From Gordonia amicalis NBRC 100051 = JCM 11271 (lineage in GTDB: Bacteria > Actinomycetota > Actinomycetes > Mycobacteriales > Mycobacteriaceae), in the NCBI RefSeq assembly GCF_000332995.1, contig NZ_BANS01000051.1, forward strand, positions 1-45,488: 45,488 bases of DNA, given 5' to 3'. The notes beneath the pieces were generated by a model. That model was not told where the DNA came from, ran no database searches, and was given only the letters and a program-made list of their open reading frames with translations. Positions 1 to 8,648 of the stretch are shown in pieces (positions within the stretch are counted from its first letter, which is position 1; every line of letters begins with the position of its first letter). A program made the position numbers and the translations under genes.

Positions 1-208
1 AGCTTGTCGAAACCCCGCCCGCCGAGTAGCGGCACGCCTCTCGCTGCGGGGTGCCGTTTTGTTCCGCCCGCCGAGCAGCGACGACCGAGCGGAGCGAGGA
101 CGCCGCGTATCGAGGTGCCCGGGAGAAAAATCGCCGCCTCGTTCGTTACACCGCCAGACCCTGACACCGAGGGTGCCCACAAGGCACCGAAAGACAGGTG
201 AGACGACC
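1..208. repeat. Dispersed repeat units upstream of fxsA
   Basis: This gene-free stretch holds repeat material. A clear unit at 70-116 begins GCCGAGCAGCG, continues with CCGAGCGGAGCGAGGACG and ends CGCGTATCGAGG. It is the same variant as the array at 36448-36627. A partial unit (GCCGAGTAGCGG) lies near 20-33, and position 9 onward (CGAAACC) looks like the tail of another unit cut by the window start. A short hairpin (GGCAC...GTGCC) follows the partial unit and ends in TTTT near 57-60, so it may terminate transcription entering from the left. No coding sequence is supported here. Confidence 0.6.
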
Positions 209-748
209 ATGGCACTCCGCTACTTCGCCGTGTATGCGCTGCTGGAGATCGCCGCCTTCGTGGCGATGGCGGTGACACTCGGGTTCGGCTGGGCCGTGCT
301 GATCAGCATCGCGGCCGGCGTCCTCGGGTTCCTGACGCTGCGCTGGCAGGGCCGCAAGGTCTTCGGTGAGCTCCGGCGGGCGGCCAACAACGAGGTCGAC
401 GCCCGTGCTCCGCTGGCCGACACCGCACTCGTCGCCACGTCGACGATCCTGCTCGTCATCCCCGGGGTCGTGTCGACCGTCGCAGGCATCCTGCTGCTGT
501 TCCCGCCGACCCGCAAAGTGTTGCGTCCGGTCGTCGTGGCCGTGGGTGCGCGGCGGATGGCAACGGCGATGGACCGCGCAGGCCTGTACGCCACCGGCAT
601 CTACGGCGGTGGAATCCGCGGGGGCCGCGTCCCCGGTGGCGGAACTGTCGTCGATGGCACGGTTGTGGAGTCGGACACGCCCGGATCGGGCTTCGGCCCG
701 GCTTCGCCACCGATGACCACCACCCCGCAGCTCCCACCCACTCGTTGA
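209..748 (+). CDS. fxsA: FxsA family membrane protein
   Basis: A predicted 179-residue cytoplasmic-membrane protein of the FxsA family, named for E. coli FxsA, which relieves phage T7 exclusion by F plasmids when overproduced; its normal role is unclear. The first ~45 residues are two hydrophobic segments around the MALRYFAVYALLE start. A basic stretch (WQGRKVFGELRRA) and a second hydrophobic block (about residues 75-112, VATSTILLVIPGVVSTVAG) follow, which is the usual FxsA layout. The C-terminal 45 residues are Gly/Thr/Pro-rich and probably disordered. The start at 209 is preceded by AGGTGAG seven bases upstream. An fxsA homologue (Rv2053c) sits in the same ppm1-rbpA neighbourhood in M. tuberculosis, which supports the call. 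Confidence 0.85.
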   Translation: MALRYFAVYALLEIAAFVAMAVTLGFGWAVLISIAAGVLGFLTLRWQGRKVFGELRRAANNEVDARAPLADTALVATSTILLVIPGVVSTVAGILLLFPPTRKVLRPVVVAVGARRMATAMDRAGLYATGIYGGGIRGGRVPGGGTVVDGTVVESDTPGSGFGPASPPMTTTPQLPPTR

Positions 749-812
749 CCTGGGACCGTCCGCCCTACCCCTCTCGGCCACATTCACTCACGGCAAGGCA
801 GACTGAACGATC

Positions 813-2453
813 GTGGCAACCCAACTGCTTCTCGGCGGTGCCGTGTACTCGGCGGCCGCCCCCGACGCGACCGCGATGGCCATCACCGATGGGGTGGTGG
901 TGTGGGTCGGGACCGATGACGTCGGCCGTGCTCTCCATCCGGATGCGGAGATCGTCGACCTGAACGGGCTGTTCGTCAGCCCGGGTTTTGTCGACTCACA
1001 CGTGCATCTCACCTCGACGGGGCTCTCGCTGGACGGTCTCACCCTGAACGAGGCGACCAGCCGGACGCATTGCCTGCGGCTCGTCGAGAAGACCGTCGCC
1101 GACGATGCGGCAGCCGGCCACGACGAGGGTGACCTCCTCTGGGGTCTCGGTTGGGACGACTCGACCTGGGCGGGTCCCGAACCCGAGGACGGCCGGTTCC
1201 CGACGACCAGCGAACTCGACGTCGTGGTCGGTGGACGCCCGGTGTACCTGGCTCGCGTCGACGAACACTCTGCCGTTGCGTCGACAGCCTTGCGTCGTCT
1301 CGTTCCGGAACTCGCGGAGGCCGTCGGCTATCACCCGGAGGAGCCGCTCGTCGCCGAGGCGCATCATCTCGTCCGGGGTGCGGCTCGCCTCCTGGTGACG
1401 GCCGCCCATCGGGAGCGTGCGCAGCGTCGGGCGCTCGACGTCGCCGCGGCTCACGGCGTCGTCGCCGTCCACGAGAACGGCGGACCCGACATCAGCGGCC
1501 TGGACGACTTCCTCGCCCTCGCCGACCTCGACCATCCCGTCGAGATCCGCCGTTACTGGGGACAGACCGTCACCGACGCCGACCACGCGGCCGAGTTGCT
1601 GGCCATCACCCGCGCCGACGCACTCGGTGGTGACCTCTTCATCGACGGCGCGATCGGCTCGCACACCGCCTGGCTCAACGAGCCCTACACCGACGACCCG
1701 AGCACCAGCGGCATCAGCTACCTCGACGCCGACACGATTCGCGATCACCTCCGGGGTTGCACGCTCGCCGGTATCCAGTCCGGCTTCCACGTCATCGGCG
1801 ACGCCGCCACCGGTGCCGTCGTCGCCGCGCTCACCGAACTCGCCGACGAGCTGGGCACCCCGGCGCTCGCCCGCTGCGCCCATCGGCTCGAGCACGCGGA
1901 GATGGTCACCGCCCGCGACGCGGAGGTCCTCGCGCGCTGCGGCGTCATCGCCAGCATGCAGCCGCATTTCGACGCCGAATGGGGCGGCGAGGGCGACCTC
2001 TACGACGCCCGACTCGGCAAGACCCGCGCCGCCACCCTCAACGACTTCGCCATGCTTGCGAAAACCGGTGTGGCGCTGTCGTTCTCCTCGGACGCGCCGG
2101 TGACGCCCATCGACCCCTGGTCGACGATCCGGGCCGCTGTCCACCATCACCAGCCGACCAATGCCATCTCGGCGCGCGGCGCCTTCGCGGCGGCGACCCG
2201 CGGTGGGTGGCGTGCCGGCGGCATCAACGACGGTCTCACCGGCACCCTGACCCCTGGCGCACCGGCGAGCTATGCGGTGTGGGAGGTCGACGACCTCGTC
2301 GTCGCGGGCTCCCACGAGAAGGTGCAGCGCTGGTCCACCGACCCGCGGTCCCGCGTACCCGCGCTACCGGACGTGTCGCCCGGCGCCGAGCTGCCGCGGT
2401 GCGTGCGGACCGTGCATCGCGGACAGGTTCTCTACGACCGGGACGCCGGGTGA
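813..2453 (+). CDS. Metal-dependent amidohydrolase (YtcJ-like)
   Basis: A 546-residue protein of the amidohydrolase superfamily, family 3 (YtcJ/NfdA-like), which hydrolyse amide or related C-N bonds using bound divalent metal. Visible metal-site motifs are SHVH (His63, His65) after a typical VSPGFVDSH strand, HVIGD (His326), HRLEHAE (His357, His361) and SSDAPVTP (Asp427). The C-terminal part carries the small composite beta domain (LTPGAPASYAVWEVD). The GTG start at 813 follows a 64-bp gap from fxsA. The TGA stop overlaps the GTG of lnt (GTGA), so the two are probably cotranslated. The substrate cannot be read from sequence. It may be soluble, since no signal peptide is seen. The family is clear; the link to envelope assembly is positional only. 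Confidence 0.85.
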   Translation: MATQLLLGGAVYSAAAPDATAMAITDGVVVWVGTDDVGRALHPDAEIVDLNGLFVSPGFVDSHVHLTSTGLSLDGLTLNEATSRTHCLRLVEKTVADDAAAGHDEGDLLWGLGWDDSTWAGPEPEDGRFPTTSELDVVVGGRPVYLARVDEHSAVASTALRRLVPELAEAVGYHPEEPLVAEAHHLVRGAARLLVTAAHRERAQRRALDVAAAHGVVAVHENGGPDISGLDDFLALADLDHPVEIRRYWGQTVTDADHAAELLAITRADALGGDLFIDGAIGSHTAWLNEPYTDDPSTSGISYLDADTIRDHLRGCTLAGIQSGFHVIGDAATGAVVAALTELADELGTPALARCAHRLEHAEMVTARDAEVLARCGVIASMQPHFDAEWGGEGDLYDARLGKTRAATLNDFAMLAKTGVALSFSSDAPVTPIDPWSTIRAAVHHHQPTNAISARGAFAAATRGGWRAGGINDGLTGTLTPGAPASYAVWEVDDLVVAGSHEKVQRWSTDPRSRVPALPDVSPGAELPRCVRTVHRGQVLYDRDAG

Positions 2454-4135
2454 ACGCCGCAGACACGGCAACGCTTCGCGAGGAGAAACCGGCACGGAGC
2501 CGCCGCTTCACCCTGACCTGGGATTGGGGTCTTCGGACAGTGGCCGCGATCGTCGCCGGCGTGGCGATGTGGGCGGCCTTCCCGCCCCGTAACTGGTGGT
2601 TCCTCGCGGTCATCGGACTCGGCGTGCTCTTCACCGCGCTGTACGTGCGCCGCCCCCGGGTACGTACCGGGGCGTGGATCGGCTTCGTCTTCGGACTCGC
2701 CTTCTTCATCCCGCTGCTGCCGTGGATCGGGGTCTACGTCGGTCCCTTGCCGTGGATCGCGTTGTCGGTGGTGCTGTCCGGATACCTGGCCCTGTTCGGC
2801 GCGATCGCGACCCTGACCATGCGACTGCCGGTCCCACCGATCTGGTTCACGCTCTCCTGGGTGCTGATCGAGGCTCTGCGCTCGACCTTTCCGTTCGGCG
2901 GGTTCCCGTGGGGGAGAGCCGCCTTCAGTCAGGTGGACGGGCCGCTGCTGCCGCTGGCCTCGGTACTCGGGGCACCAGGGCTCTCCGCCGGGGTCGCGCT
3001 GTTCGGTGCGGCGGTCGCCTGGCTGCTGACCATCCTCGCCTCCGCGTATCGCCGGTCCGCCCGATCGGCGACCGCACCGCTCGGCGGTGACCAGCCCTCG
3101 GGGATCGTGCGCGTCGCGACCCTCGCGGTCGCCATCGCGTTGCTCGCACCGGTCGCGGCGATCGCCCTGACACCGGCCACCATCGATCGCACCATCTCGC
3201 CGAAGTCCGTGCACATCGGGGCGGTCCAGGGCAACGTGCCGCGCCTCGGTCTGGACTTCAACGCGCAGCGCCGCGCCGTGCTCGACAACCACGTACGCAC
3301 CACCATGGGCTACGCCCAGGCGATCGACGCCGGCCTCGCCGCCCATCCCGATTTCGTGCTGTGGCCGGAGAACGCATCGGACATCTCGCCGCTCGACAAC
3401 GAGGACGCCGCCGCCGAGATCACCGCCGCCTCCGAGGCGGTCCGTGCGCCGATCCTCGTCGGCACGCTGCTGCGCAACTCCGACGGCCGTCCCACGAACT
3501 CGGTGCTCGTCTGGGACGAGGCGAGGGGGCCGGTCGACCGCTACGACAAGCACATCGTGCAGCCGTTCGGCGAATACCTGCCCTGGCGGCCGTTCTTCCG
3601 TCTCTTCTCGTCGTATGCGGACATGGCCGGCAACTTCAAGCCCGGCAGCGGCCCGACGGTGGTGGACGTGCCCGGTCGCTCGGGTGAGGTCACCGTGGGC
3701 GTGGCCACCTGCTGGGAGGTCGCCTTCGACCGCGCCGCCCGACAGTCGATCCGCGACGGCGCGCAGATGCTCTACGTCCCGACCAACAATGCGACGTTCG
3801 GCCGCACCGAGATGACCTATCAGCAGCTCGCCATGTCGCAGGTGCGTGCCGTCGAGCACGGACGTGCCGTGGTCGTCGCCGCGACCAGCGGTGTGAGCGC
3901 GATCATCGACGCCGACGGCTCGATCACCGAGCAGTCCGGCGTCTTCGCCTCGGACGTGCTGACCAGCACCCTGCCGCTGCACGACGACACCACTCTCGCG
4001 ACCCGCCTCGGGGCGTGGCCGCAGGCACTCGCGATCGTCGTGGCCATGGGCGGCCTTTTGTTTGCACTGGCCTCGCGTACTAGGTTCACACTCAAGCCAC
4101 GCAGGGACGCCGCACGGGTGTCCGGTGACATTTAA
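2450..4135 (+). CDS. lnt: Apolipoprotein N-acyltransferase
   Basis: Transfers an acyl chain from phospholipid to the alpha-amino group of the diacylglyceryl-cysteine of lipoproteins, the last step of lipoprotein maturation, in the cytoplasmic membrane. The 561-residue product has 6-7 hydrophobic segments in the first ~220 residues. A periplasmic-side nitrilase domain follows with the full triad: Glu307 (LWPEN), Lys367 (YDKHIVQPFGEYLP) and Cys421 (VGVATCWEV). A final hydrophobic helix lies near residues 525-545. The GTG start at 2450 overlaps the amidohydrolase stop. Ppm1 follows after 8 bp. In M. tuberculosis the two activities are fused in one protein (Rv2051c); here they are separate genes, as in corynebacteria. 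FKBP and other lipoproteins would be its substrates. Confidence 0.95.
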   Translation: MNAADTATLREEKPARSRRFTLTWDWGLRTVAAIVAGVAMWAAFPPRNWWFLAVIGLGVLFTALYVRRPRVRTGAWIGFVFGLAFFIPLLPWIGVYVGPLPWIALSVVLSGYLALFGAIATLTMRLPVPPIWFTLSWVLIEALRSTFPFGGFPWGRAAFSQVDGPLLPLASVLGAPGLSAGVALFGAAVAWLLTILASAYRRSARSATAPLGGDQPSGIVRVATLAVAIALLAPVAAIALTPATIDRTISPKSVHIGAVQGNVPRLGLDFNAQRRAVLDNHVRTTMGYAQAIDAGLAAHPDFVLWPENASDISPLDNEDAAAEITAASEAVRAPILVGTLLRNSDGRPTNSVLVWDEARGPVDRYDKHIVQPFGEYLPWRPFFRLFSSYADMAGNFKPGSGPTVVDVPGRSGEVTVGVATCWEVAFDRAARQSIRDGAQMLYVPTNNATFGRTEMTYQQLAMSQVRAVEHGRAVVVAATSGVSAIIDADGSITEQSGVFASDVLTSTLPLHDDTTLATRLGAWPQALAIVVAMGGLLFALASRTRFTLKPRRDAARVSGDI

Positions 4136-4143
4136 GGAGCTCG

Positions 4144-4965
4144 ATGGCATCGGGGATTGACGCCTCGGCAGGACAACGGCAGTCAGGCGACGTGCCGCAG
4201 CCGGTGGTCGGCGCCGACGGAGCGGGCGCACTGGTCGTCGTGCCGACGTTCAACGAGCGCGACAACCTGCCGGTGATCGTCGAACGCCTCCAGGCCGCTC
4301 TGCCCGGCGTGCACCTGCTCGTGGTCGACGACTCGAGTCCGGACGGCACCGGCGACGTCGCCGACGAGCTGGCCCGCAAGGACGAGCCGGCCGGCCGCGT
4401 GCACGTGATGCATCGCCAGGAGAAGGACGGCCTCGGCAAGGCCTACCTTGCCGGCTTCGCCTGGGGCCTGGGTCGCGACTACCCGGTCATCGTCGAGATG
4501 GACGCGGACGGCAGCCACGCCCCCGAGCAGCTGCACCGGCTCTTCGATGCGATCAACGCAGGCGCCGACCTCGTGATCGGGTCCCGGTACGTCTCCGGTG
4601 GCAAACTCGTCAACTGGCCCAAGCACCGCGAGTTCCTCTCCCGCGGGGCCAACACCTACGCGCGACTCGCGCTCGGCGCGAAGGTCCATGACATCACTGC
4701 CGGGTTCCGCGCCTACCGACGCTCGGTGCTGGAGAAGATCCAGCTCGATACCGTGGAGTCCGCGGGTTACTGCTTCCAGATCGATCTGGCCTGGCGGACC
4801 GTCCAGGCAGGTTTCGACGTCCGCGAGGTGCCGATCACGTTCACCGAACGCGAGCTCGGGGTCTCCAAGATGAGTGGCGGTGTCATGTCGGAGGCCTTCA
4901 CGATGGTGGCCCGATGGGGCATTCAGAGCCGTCTCGAGCGCCTGGGCATCCTGAAGAACTCCTAG
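4144..4965 (+). CDS. ppm1: Polyprenol monophosphomannose synthase
   Basis: A 273-residue GT2 glycosyltransferase that makes polyprenyl-phosphate-mannose from GDP-mannose, the donor for periplasmic mannosylation of lipomannan, lipoarabinomannan and glycoproteins. The nucleotide-binding fold begins near residue 31 (VVPTFNERDNLP); the DAD metal motif is at residues 120-122 (VEMDADGSHAPEQL); later DPM-synthase motifs are GSRYVSGG and ITAGFRAYRR. No membrane helix is visible, so membrane contact may depend on Lnt, with which it is coupled (8 bp gap, GGAG six bases before the ATG). A ~35-residue N-terminal tail precedes the catalytic fold. A strong hairpin terminator follows. The GT87 protein at 20937 is a potential user of its product. 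Confidence 0.93.
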   Translation: MASGIDASAGQRQSGDVPQPVVGADGAGALVVVPTFNERDNLPVIVERLQAALPGVHLLVVDDSSPDGTGDVADELARKDEPAGRVHVMHRQEKDGLGKAYLAGFAWGLGRDYPVIVEMDADGSHAPEQLHRLFDAINAGADLVIGSRYVSGGKLVNWPKHREFLSRGANTYARLALGAKVHDITAGFRAYRRSVLEKIQLDTVESAGYCFQIDLAWRTVQAGFDVREVPITFTERELGVSKMSGGVMSEAFTMVARWGIQSRLERLGILKNS

Positions 4966-4986
4966 GCCCAACCGGAATACAGCGGA

Positions 4987-5032
4987 CACACAGATCGGCC
5001 CGGCAGGTTTTCCTGCCGGGCCGATCTGTGTG
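4987..5032. terminator. Bidirectional hairpin terminator between ppm1 and rbpA
   Basis: A perfect 21-bp inverted repeat (arms 4987-5007 and 5012-5032) with a TTTT loop lies between convergent ppm1 and rbpA. There is no long U-tract, which is common for actinobacterial terminators. It can serve both strands. Confidence 0.85.
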
Positions 5033-5048
5033 CGTCAGCTGTTCGGGA

Positions 5049-5393
5049 TCAGTGCGAGATGCCCTTGCGGCGCTGCTTCAGCAGGTCGAGGCGCTCGTTG
5101 AGGAGCACCTCGAGCTCTTCCTCGCTACGACGTTCGAGCAGCATGTCCCAGTGGGTGCGCGGCGGCTTCGTCTTCTTCTCCTCGGGCTCGGCGCCCTCGA
5201 GGATCGTGCCTTCCATACCGTTCTTGCACGGCCACTTCGACGGCACCTCCGCGTCGTCGGCGAAGGGGACGTCGAAGATCTCACCGTTGTCGGTGCGGTA
5301 CTGGACGATGCGACGCGGCGCGAGGTCGTGGTCGCGATCGGTCTCGTAGCTCACCGCGCCGAGGCGGCTACCCCGAAGTACTCGATCTGCCAT
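5049..5393 (-). CDS. rbpA: RNA polymerase-binding protein RbpA
   Basis: A 114-residue actinobacterial transcription factor that binds the group I/II sigma subunit and the RNA polymerase core and stabilises open complexes. The sequence has the family layout: an N-terminal tail (MADRVLRGSRLGAVSYETD), the RbpA core domain (about residues 25-70, with RRIVQYRTDNGEIFDVPFADDAEVP in pieces), the basic linker with the KPPRTHWDMLLERR motif (about 79-92), and the C-terminal sigma-interacting helix (EELEVLLNERLDLL). Length is normal. GAGAGG lies about 8 bases before the ATG. It is convergent with ppm1 and divergent from the zinc-ribbon gene, the same arrangement as Rv2050 in M. tuberculosis. Confidence 0.96.
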   Translation of the reverse strand: MADRVLRGSRLGAVSYETDRDHDLAPRRIVQYRTDNGEIFDVPFADDAEVPSKWPCKNGMEGTILEGAEPEEKKTKPPRTHWDMLLERRSEEELEVLLNERLDLLKQRRKGISH

Positions 5394-5620
5394 GAAGGGT
5401 TCCTCTCAAAGCTTCGTCAGATTTCTCAGTTTTGCCGGATCTATCAGCTGTGTTCACGCGGCGTTCACCATCGAACGCAGCCAACTGAGTCGTCAACAGG
5501 AACATTCTACGCGCAATCTCGTCGGCGCCTTGCCACCGCCGACGACCCGTGTTGACCGGTGGCGGCCACCCGAGGTGCCGTGCCGGTTTCGGGCCGTCTC
5601 ATCGGGGTACGGTCTCCGGT
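5394..5620. promoter_or_regulatory. Divergent intergenic region rbpA / zinc-ribbon gene
   Basis: A 227-bp spacer that must hold the rbpA promoter (minus strand) and that of the zinc-ribbon gene (plus strand). On the minus strand a weak -10-like CTGATAGAT occurs about 50 bases before the rbpA start. I see no confident -35 or sigma-R type GGAAT/GTT pair. On the plus strand TACGGT lies ~7 bases before the GTG at 5621, which would fit a leaderless start. Confidence 0.35.
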
Positions 5621-5962
5621 GTGGAACTGGCCTCCCATACCCGACGCCGCCCGTACAACTGTGCGTGGTGCGGGTCGATGATGGTGGACTCCGAACTCGG
5701 GCGGCGTCGCAAGTACTGCAAGCGCTCCTGCAGGCAGCGCGCCTATGAGCAGAGAACGCTTCTCGAGGGCACGTCCATTCCCGCCGACGCCGTGATTCTG
5801 TCGGCCGCCGAGGCCGCCGACTTCGGTGACCGGATGTTCGCCCTGCGATGCGCCGCCGAGGATCTGGGCACCGCCGTCGCCGAACGCGCGGACCACGTGG
5901 TCCTCGCCGAGCTGACCGACACCCTGCTCGAGCTGGCGAGGGAAGCAGAGAAGCTGCGGTGA
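5621..5962 (+). CDS. Small zinc-ribbon protein (Rv2049c-like)
   Basis: A 113-residue protein with an N-terminal four-cysteine motif (NCAWCG ... KYCKRSCRQRAYEQR: CX2C then CX3C), typical of a small treble-clef or zinc ribbon. A helical acidic C-terminus rich in Ala/Glu follows. The position beside rbpA and the size class match the uncharacterised Rv2049c of M. tuberculosis. Function is unknown; nucleic-acid or protein contact is likely from the fold. The GTG at 5621 is preferred because the Cys motif starts at residue ~15 and a TACGGT -10-like element precedes it. The TGA overlaps the GTG of the next gene (GTGA). Confidence 0.7.
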   Translation: MELASHTRRRPYNCAWCGSMMVDSELGRRRKYCKRSCRQRAYEQRTLLEGTSIPADAVILSAAEAADFGDRMFALRCAAEDLGTAVAERADHVVLAELTDTLLELAREAEKLR

Positions 5963-7056
5963 CCGCCCGAATCTTCGGCCTCTCGGCCGGCGTGTCCATG
6001 GTGGCGCTGGCCGTCGCCTACTTCTACATGGGGTGGACCGGGCTGGCTTTGTGCGCGATCCTCGGTGTGCTCGAGGTGTCGCTGTCCTTCGACAACGCCG
6101 TCATCAACGCGACGATCCTGGAGCGGATGTCGGGATTCTGGCAGCGGATGTTCCTCACCGTGGGTGTGCTCATCGCGGTCTTCGGGATGCGGCTGCTCTT
6201 CCCGTTGCTGATCGTCTGGATCACCGGTGGTCTGAACCCGGCAGAGGCTCTACGGCTGGCCACCAATCCGCCGCCGGAGGGACAGACCCACTTCGCCGAC
6301 GGACACCCGAGCTACGAGACCATCCTGACCGAGGCCCATCCGCAGATCGCGGCATTCGGCGGGATGTTCCTGTTGCTGCTGTTCCTCAACTTCGTGCTGA
6401 CCGACCGTGAGCGCACGTGGCTCACCTGGCTCGAGCGCCCACTGGCCAAGATCGGCAAGCTCGACCAGCTGCCGGTGGTGCTGGCGGCCATCGGCCTCGT
6501 CCTGACCGCCGAATTCCTCGCCGACGACGAGATCCGGGCGACCGTGCTGATCGCCGGCATCCTCGGCTTGGTCACCTACATCACCGTCGACGGACTGAGC
6601 TCACTGTTCATGTCCGACGGTCCCGAACAGAACGAGCCGGGTCCGACCCCGGCGACCAAGGCGACCGGTAAGGCCGCGTTCTTCCTGTTCCTCTACCTCG
6701 AGGTGCTCGACGCATCCTTCTCGTTCGACGGCGTGATCGGCGCGTTCGCCATCACTTCGGACCCGATCATCATCGCGCTCGGACTCGGCTTCATCGGTGC
6801 GATGTTCGTCCGTTCCATCACGATCTACCTGGTGCGACAGGGCACGCTGGGGGAGTACCGCTACCTCGAACACGGGGCACACTGGGCGATCGGTGCGCTC
6901 GCCGTCATCCTCCTGCTGGGGGTCGAATACCATATCGACGAGGTCGTCACGGGACTCGTCGGCGTGGCGTTCATCGGTGCCTCGCTCGCCAGCAGTATCC
7001 GCGCCAACCGTCGCGAATCGCGACGCGGCGCCGCGCCCTCCTCGGTGAACGCCTGA
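5959..7056 (+). CDS. DUF475 integral membrane protein (TerC-like)
   Basis: A 365-residue polytopic membrane protein of the DUF475 family, related to TerC-type putative metal-ion transporters. About 9-10 hydrophobic segments can be counted. Both halves carry the hallmark acidic motif in a membrane helix: SLSFDNAVINATIL (about residues 38-51) and DASFSFDGVIGAFAI (about 250-264). This repeat of an S-F-D core is what relates DUF475 to TerC/Alx proteins. A link to metal or stress homeostasis is family inference only. The GTG start overlaps the preceding stop, so it is probably cotranslated with the zinc-ribbon gene. Confidence 0.85.
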   Translation: MTARIFGLSAGVSMVALAVAYFYMGWTGLALCAILGVLEVSLSFDNAVINATILERMSGFWQRMFLTVGVLIAVFGMRLLFPLLIVWITGGLNPAEALRLATNPPPEGQTHFADGHPSYETILTEAHPQIAAFGGMFLLLLFLNFVLTDRERTWLTWLERPLAKIGKLDQLPVVLAAIGLVLTAEFLADDEIRATVLIAGILGLVTYITVDGLSSLFMSDGPEQNEPGPTPATKATGKAAFFLFLYLEVLDASFSFDGVIGAFAITSDPIIIALGLGFIGAMFVRSITIYLVRQGTLGEYRYLEHGAHWAIGALAVILLLGVEYHIDEVVTGLVGVAFIGASLASSIRANRRESRRGAAPSSVNA

Positions 7057-7270
7057 CCCCGCCGCGGCGTCGGTCGGAGGGGTCTTCATGACCATCCGAT
7101 GAATGTTCTGAGACACATTCGAATCACCTTGGGCAGGCTGCTTCAATCTGTCGGGTGACAGGTGTACAAAGGACGGCGTCGGTGACGTGCGTCACGCAGA
7201 GTTTCACGATTCCGGTGCCCGTGGCAGAAAGTCACGGGCGCGATGTTCAACAGCAGATCTGGTGGTGGGA

Positions 7271-7492
7271 ATGAACGACAGGCAGCAGCAGATGATCCAG
7301 TTCGAGAGGGATTGGGCCCCGCTGGGCGGGGGCTCGTCGCAGCAGATCATCGAGGAATTCGGCCTGTCTGATCGGGACTTCTTCGCCGAGCTCAACCGGA
7401 TCGTCGACGCCGATCCGCCGGAGGCACTCAGCGCATCCGAACTCCGGCGCATGCGTGAGGTCATCCGCCGTCGACTGTGGATGGCTCGCTGA
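7271..7492 (+). CDS. DUF3263-type small protein
   Basis: A 73-residue protein resembling the actinobacterial DUF3263 family: FERDWAPLGG, then a helix-turn-helix-like IIEEFGLSDRDFFAELNRI and a basic C-terminal helix (LRRMREVIRRRLWMAR). The fold suggests DNA binding, but I know of no characterised member. The ATG at 7271 is chosen; an in-frame GTG two codons earlier is possible. The ~210 bp before it hold no gene. Confidence 0.6.
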   Translation: MNDRQQQMIQFERDWAPLGGGSSQQIIEEFGLSDRDFFAELNRIVDADPPEALSASELRRMREVIRRRLWMAR

Positions 7493-7533
7493 CCGACGCC
7501 GGACGCGGTTCTGCCGAGCATCCGCGTTGAGGG

Positions 7534-7539
7534 GATAAT
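7534..7539 (+). promoter_or_regulatory. -10 hexamer GATAAT, leaderless start
   Basis: GATAAT ends six bases before the GTG at 7546, so transcription would start at or next to the start codon, as in many mycobacterial leaderless genes. The -35 region is not recognisable. Confidence 0.5.
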
Positions 7540-7545
7540 CGACCC

Positions 7546-7875
7546 GTGCCCTTCTCCGACGACGATCTCGAATCGTTCTACCGCGAGATCGAGGCACGCA
7601 CGGCTTTCCACGAGCTGATGCACCAACGCCCAATTCCACGACCGGAGCGTCGCATCGAGACGGTGGAGTGCCCGACGCCGGACAAGCTTCCCTTCTCGTC
7701 TCCCGCGGACGCGCTCGACGGCATCGACCGCATCAAGCGGCGAGCGGTCGGAGCCCTGTCGCTTCGCTATTACGAGTGCATGTGCGGCGTCTGGCACATC
7801 ACCAGTTCGGCGCGGCTGACATATCGACCCATCCCGCCGGAACCCCGCAGGCGGCAGGGTAAGAAGAAGCGGTGA
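7546..7875 (+). CDS. Conserved hypothetical protein, small
   Basis: A 109-residue protein I do not recognise. It starts with an acidic helix (DDDLESFYREIEARTAF), has a central HELMHQRP, then an apparent two-cysteine beta motif (YYECMCGVWHITSSARLTY, CXC), and ends in a very basic tail (RRRQGKKKR). The CMCGVWH motif may be half of a metal site. The GTG start fits the leaderless -10 at 7534. Its TGA overlaps the GTG of the next gene (GTGA), suggesting cotranslation with the VOC protein. Confidence 0.6.
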   Translation: MPFSDDDLESFYREIEARTAFHELMHQRPIPRPERRIETVECPTPDKLPFSSPADALDGIDRIKRRAVGALSLRYYECMCGVWHITSSARLTYRPIPPEPRRRQGKKKR

Positions 7876-8612
7876 TCCCGCCGAACCCGCCTCCGACCGC
7901 GATCGTGGAACTCAGCTGCACCGACCCGGAGCTCGCCGGGCGGACACACGAAACACTCCTCGGCCTGACCGGTACGTCGGGCGGCGTGGGCCATCCGGAG
8001 GCTCTCGCGATCGGCAACACCCGACTCCGGTTGCGCCAGGCGTCCGCCGTCGACGATGGCCCGGACGCCGGCCATCGGGTGTACTTCACCGTCGACGACG
8101 TGCCCGCGATGCAGCGTCTGCTGACCCGGCGTGGTTTCCCGGTCGTCGAGTCAGTGGTCGGTGTCATCGGGGAGACGACCCCACTCGGCGTCGCCGCACG
8201 TGAGCCCGCGGCGGAGTCCGGTCCGGCCGGTGATGTGACGGGGATGGACCATCTCGTGTTCACCTGCGACAACCGCGATCGCGCGGTGGCGTTGTTCGGC
8301 GGGGTCTTCGACCTCGATTTCCGGCTCGACCAGCCGATCGGCGACAACGCCCGGCAGTTGTTCTTCCGCGCCGGCGACCTCATCGTCGAGGTCGTCACGG
8401 CAGTCGCGTCGACGGAGCCGCCGACACCCGCGGTGACCTCGCTGTGGGGTGTCGCCTGGCGCTCCATCGATGTCGAGGCCACGCATGCGCGCCTGTCCGC
8501 GGCGGGGCTGGATCTCAGCGAGATCCGCACCGGCCGCAAGAGGGGCACCAGCATTTTCACCGTCCGGGAACGCGCCCTCGGCACCCGCACGGTGATCATC
8601 GGCCCTGCCTGA
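7872..8612 (+). CDS. VOC-fold (glyoxalase-like) protein, two modules
   Basis: A 246-residue protein with two VOC (vicinal oxygen chelate) modules: residues ~8-100 (VELSCTDPELAGRTHETLLGL, DDVPAMQRLLTRRGFPVV) and ~125-245 (MDHLVFTCDNRDRAVALFGGVFDLDF, ending FTVRERALGTRTVII). This resembles the glyoxalase-like domain-3/4 architecture of actinobacterial VOC proteins. VOC proteins bind a divalent metal and include dioxygenases, isomerases and antibiotic-binding proteins. Only His in MDHLVF and Glu in LIVEVV are visible as possible ligands, so the reaction is open. It is cotranslated with the 109-residue protein. Confidence 0.75.
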   Translation: MIPPNPPPTAIVELSCTDPELAGRTHETLLGLTGTSGGVGHPEALAIGNTRLRLRQASAVDDGPDAGHRVYFTVDDVPAMQRLLTRRGFPVVESVVGVIGETTPLGVAAREPAAESGPAGDVTGMDHLVFTCDNRDRAVALFGGVFDLDFRLDQPIGDNARQLFFRAGDLIVEVVTAVASTEPPTPAVTSLWGVAWRSIDVEATHARLSAAGLDLSEIRTGRKRGTSIFTVRERALGTRTVIIGPA

Positions 8613-8648
8613 AGCGTCCATCTCGCCGGTCGAGCCGGCCTTCCTGCC

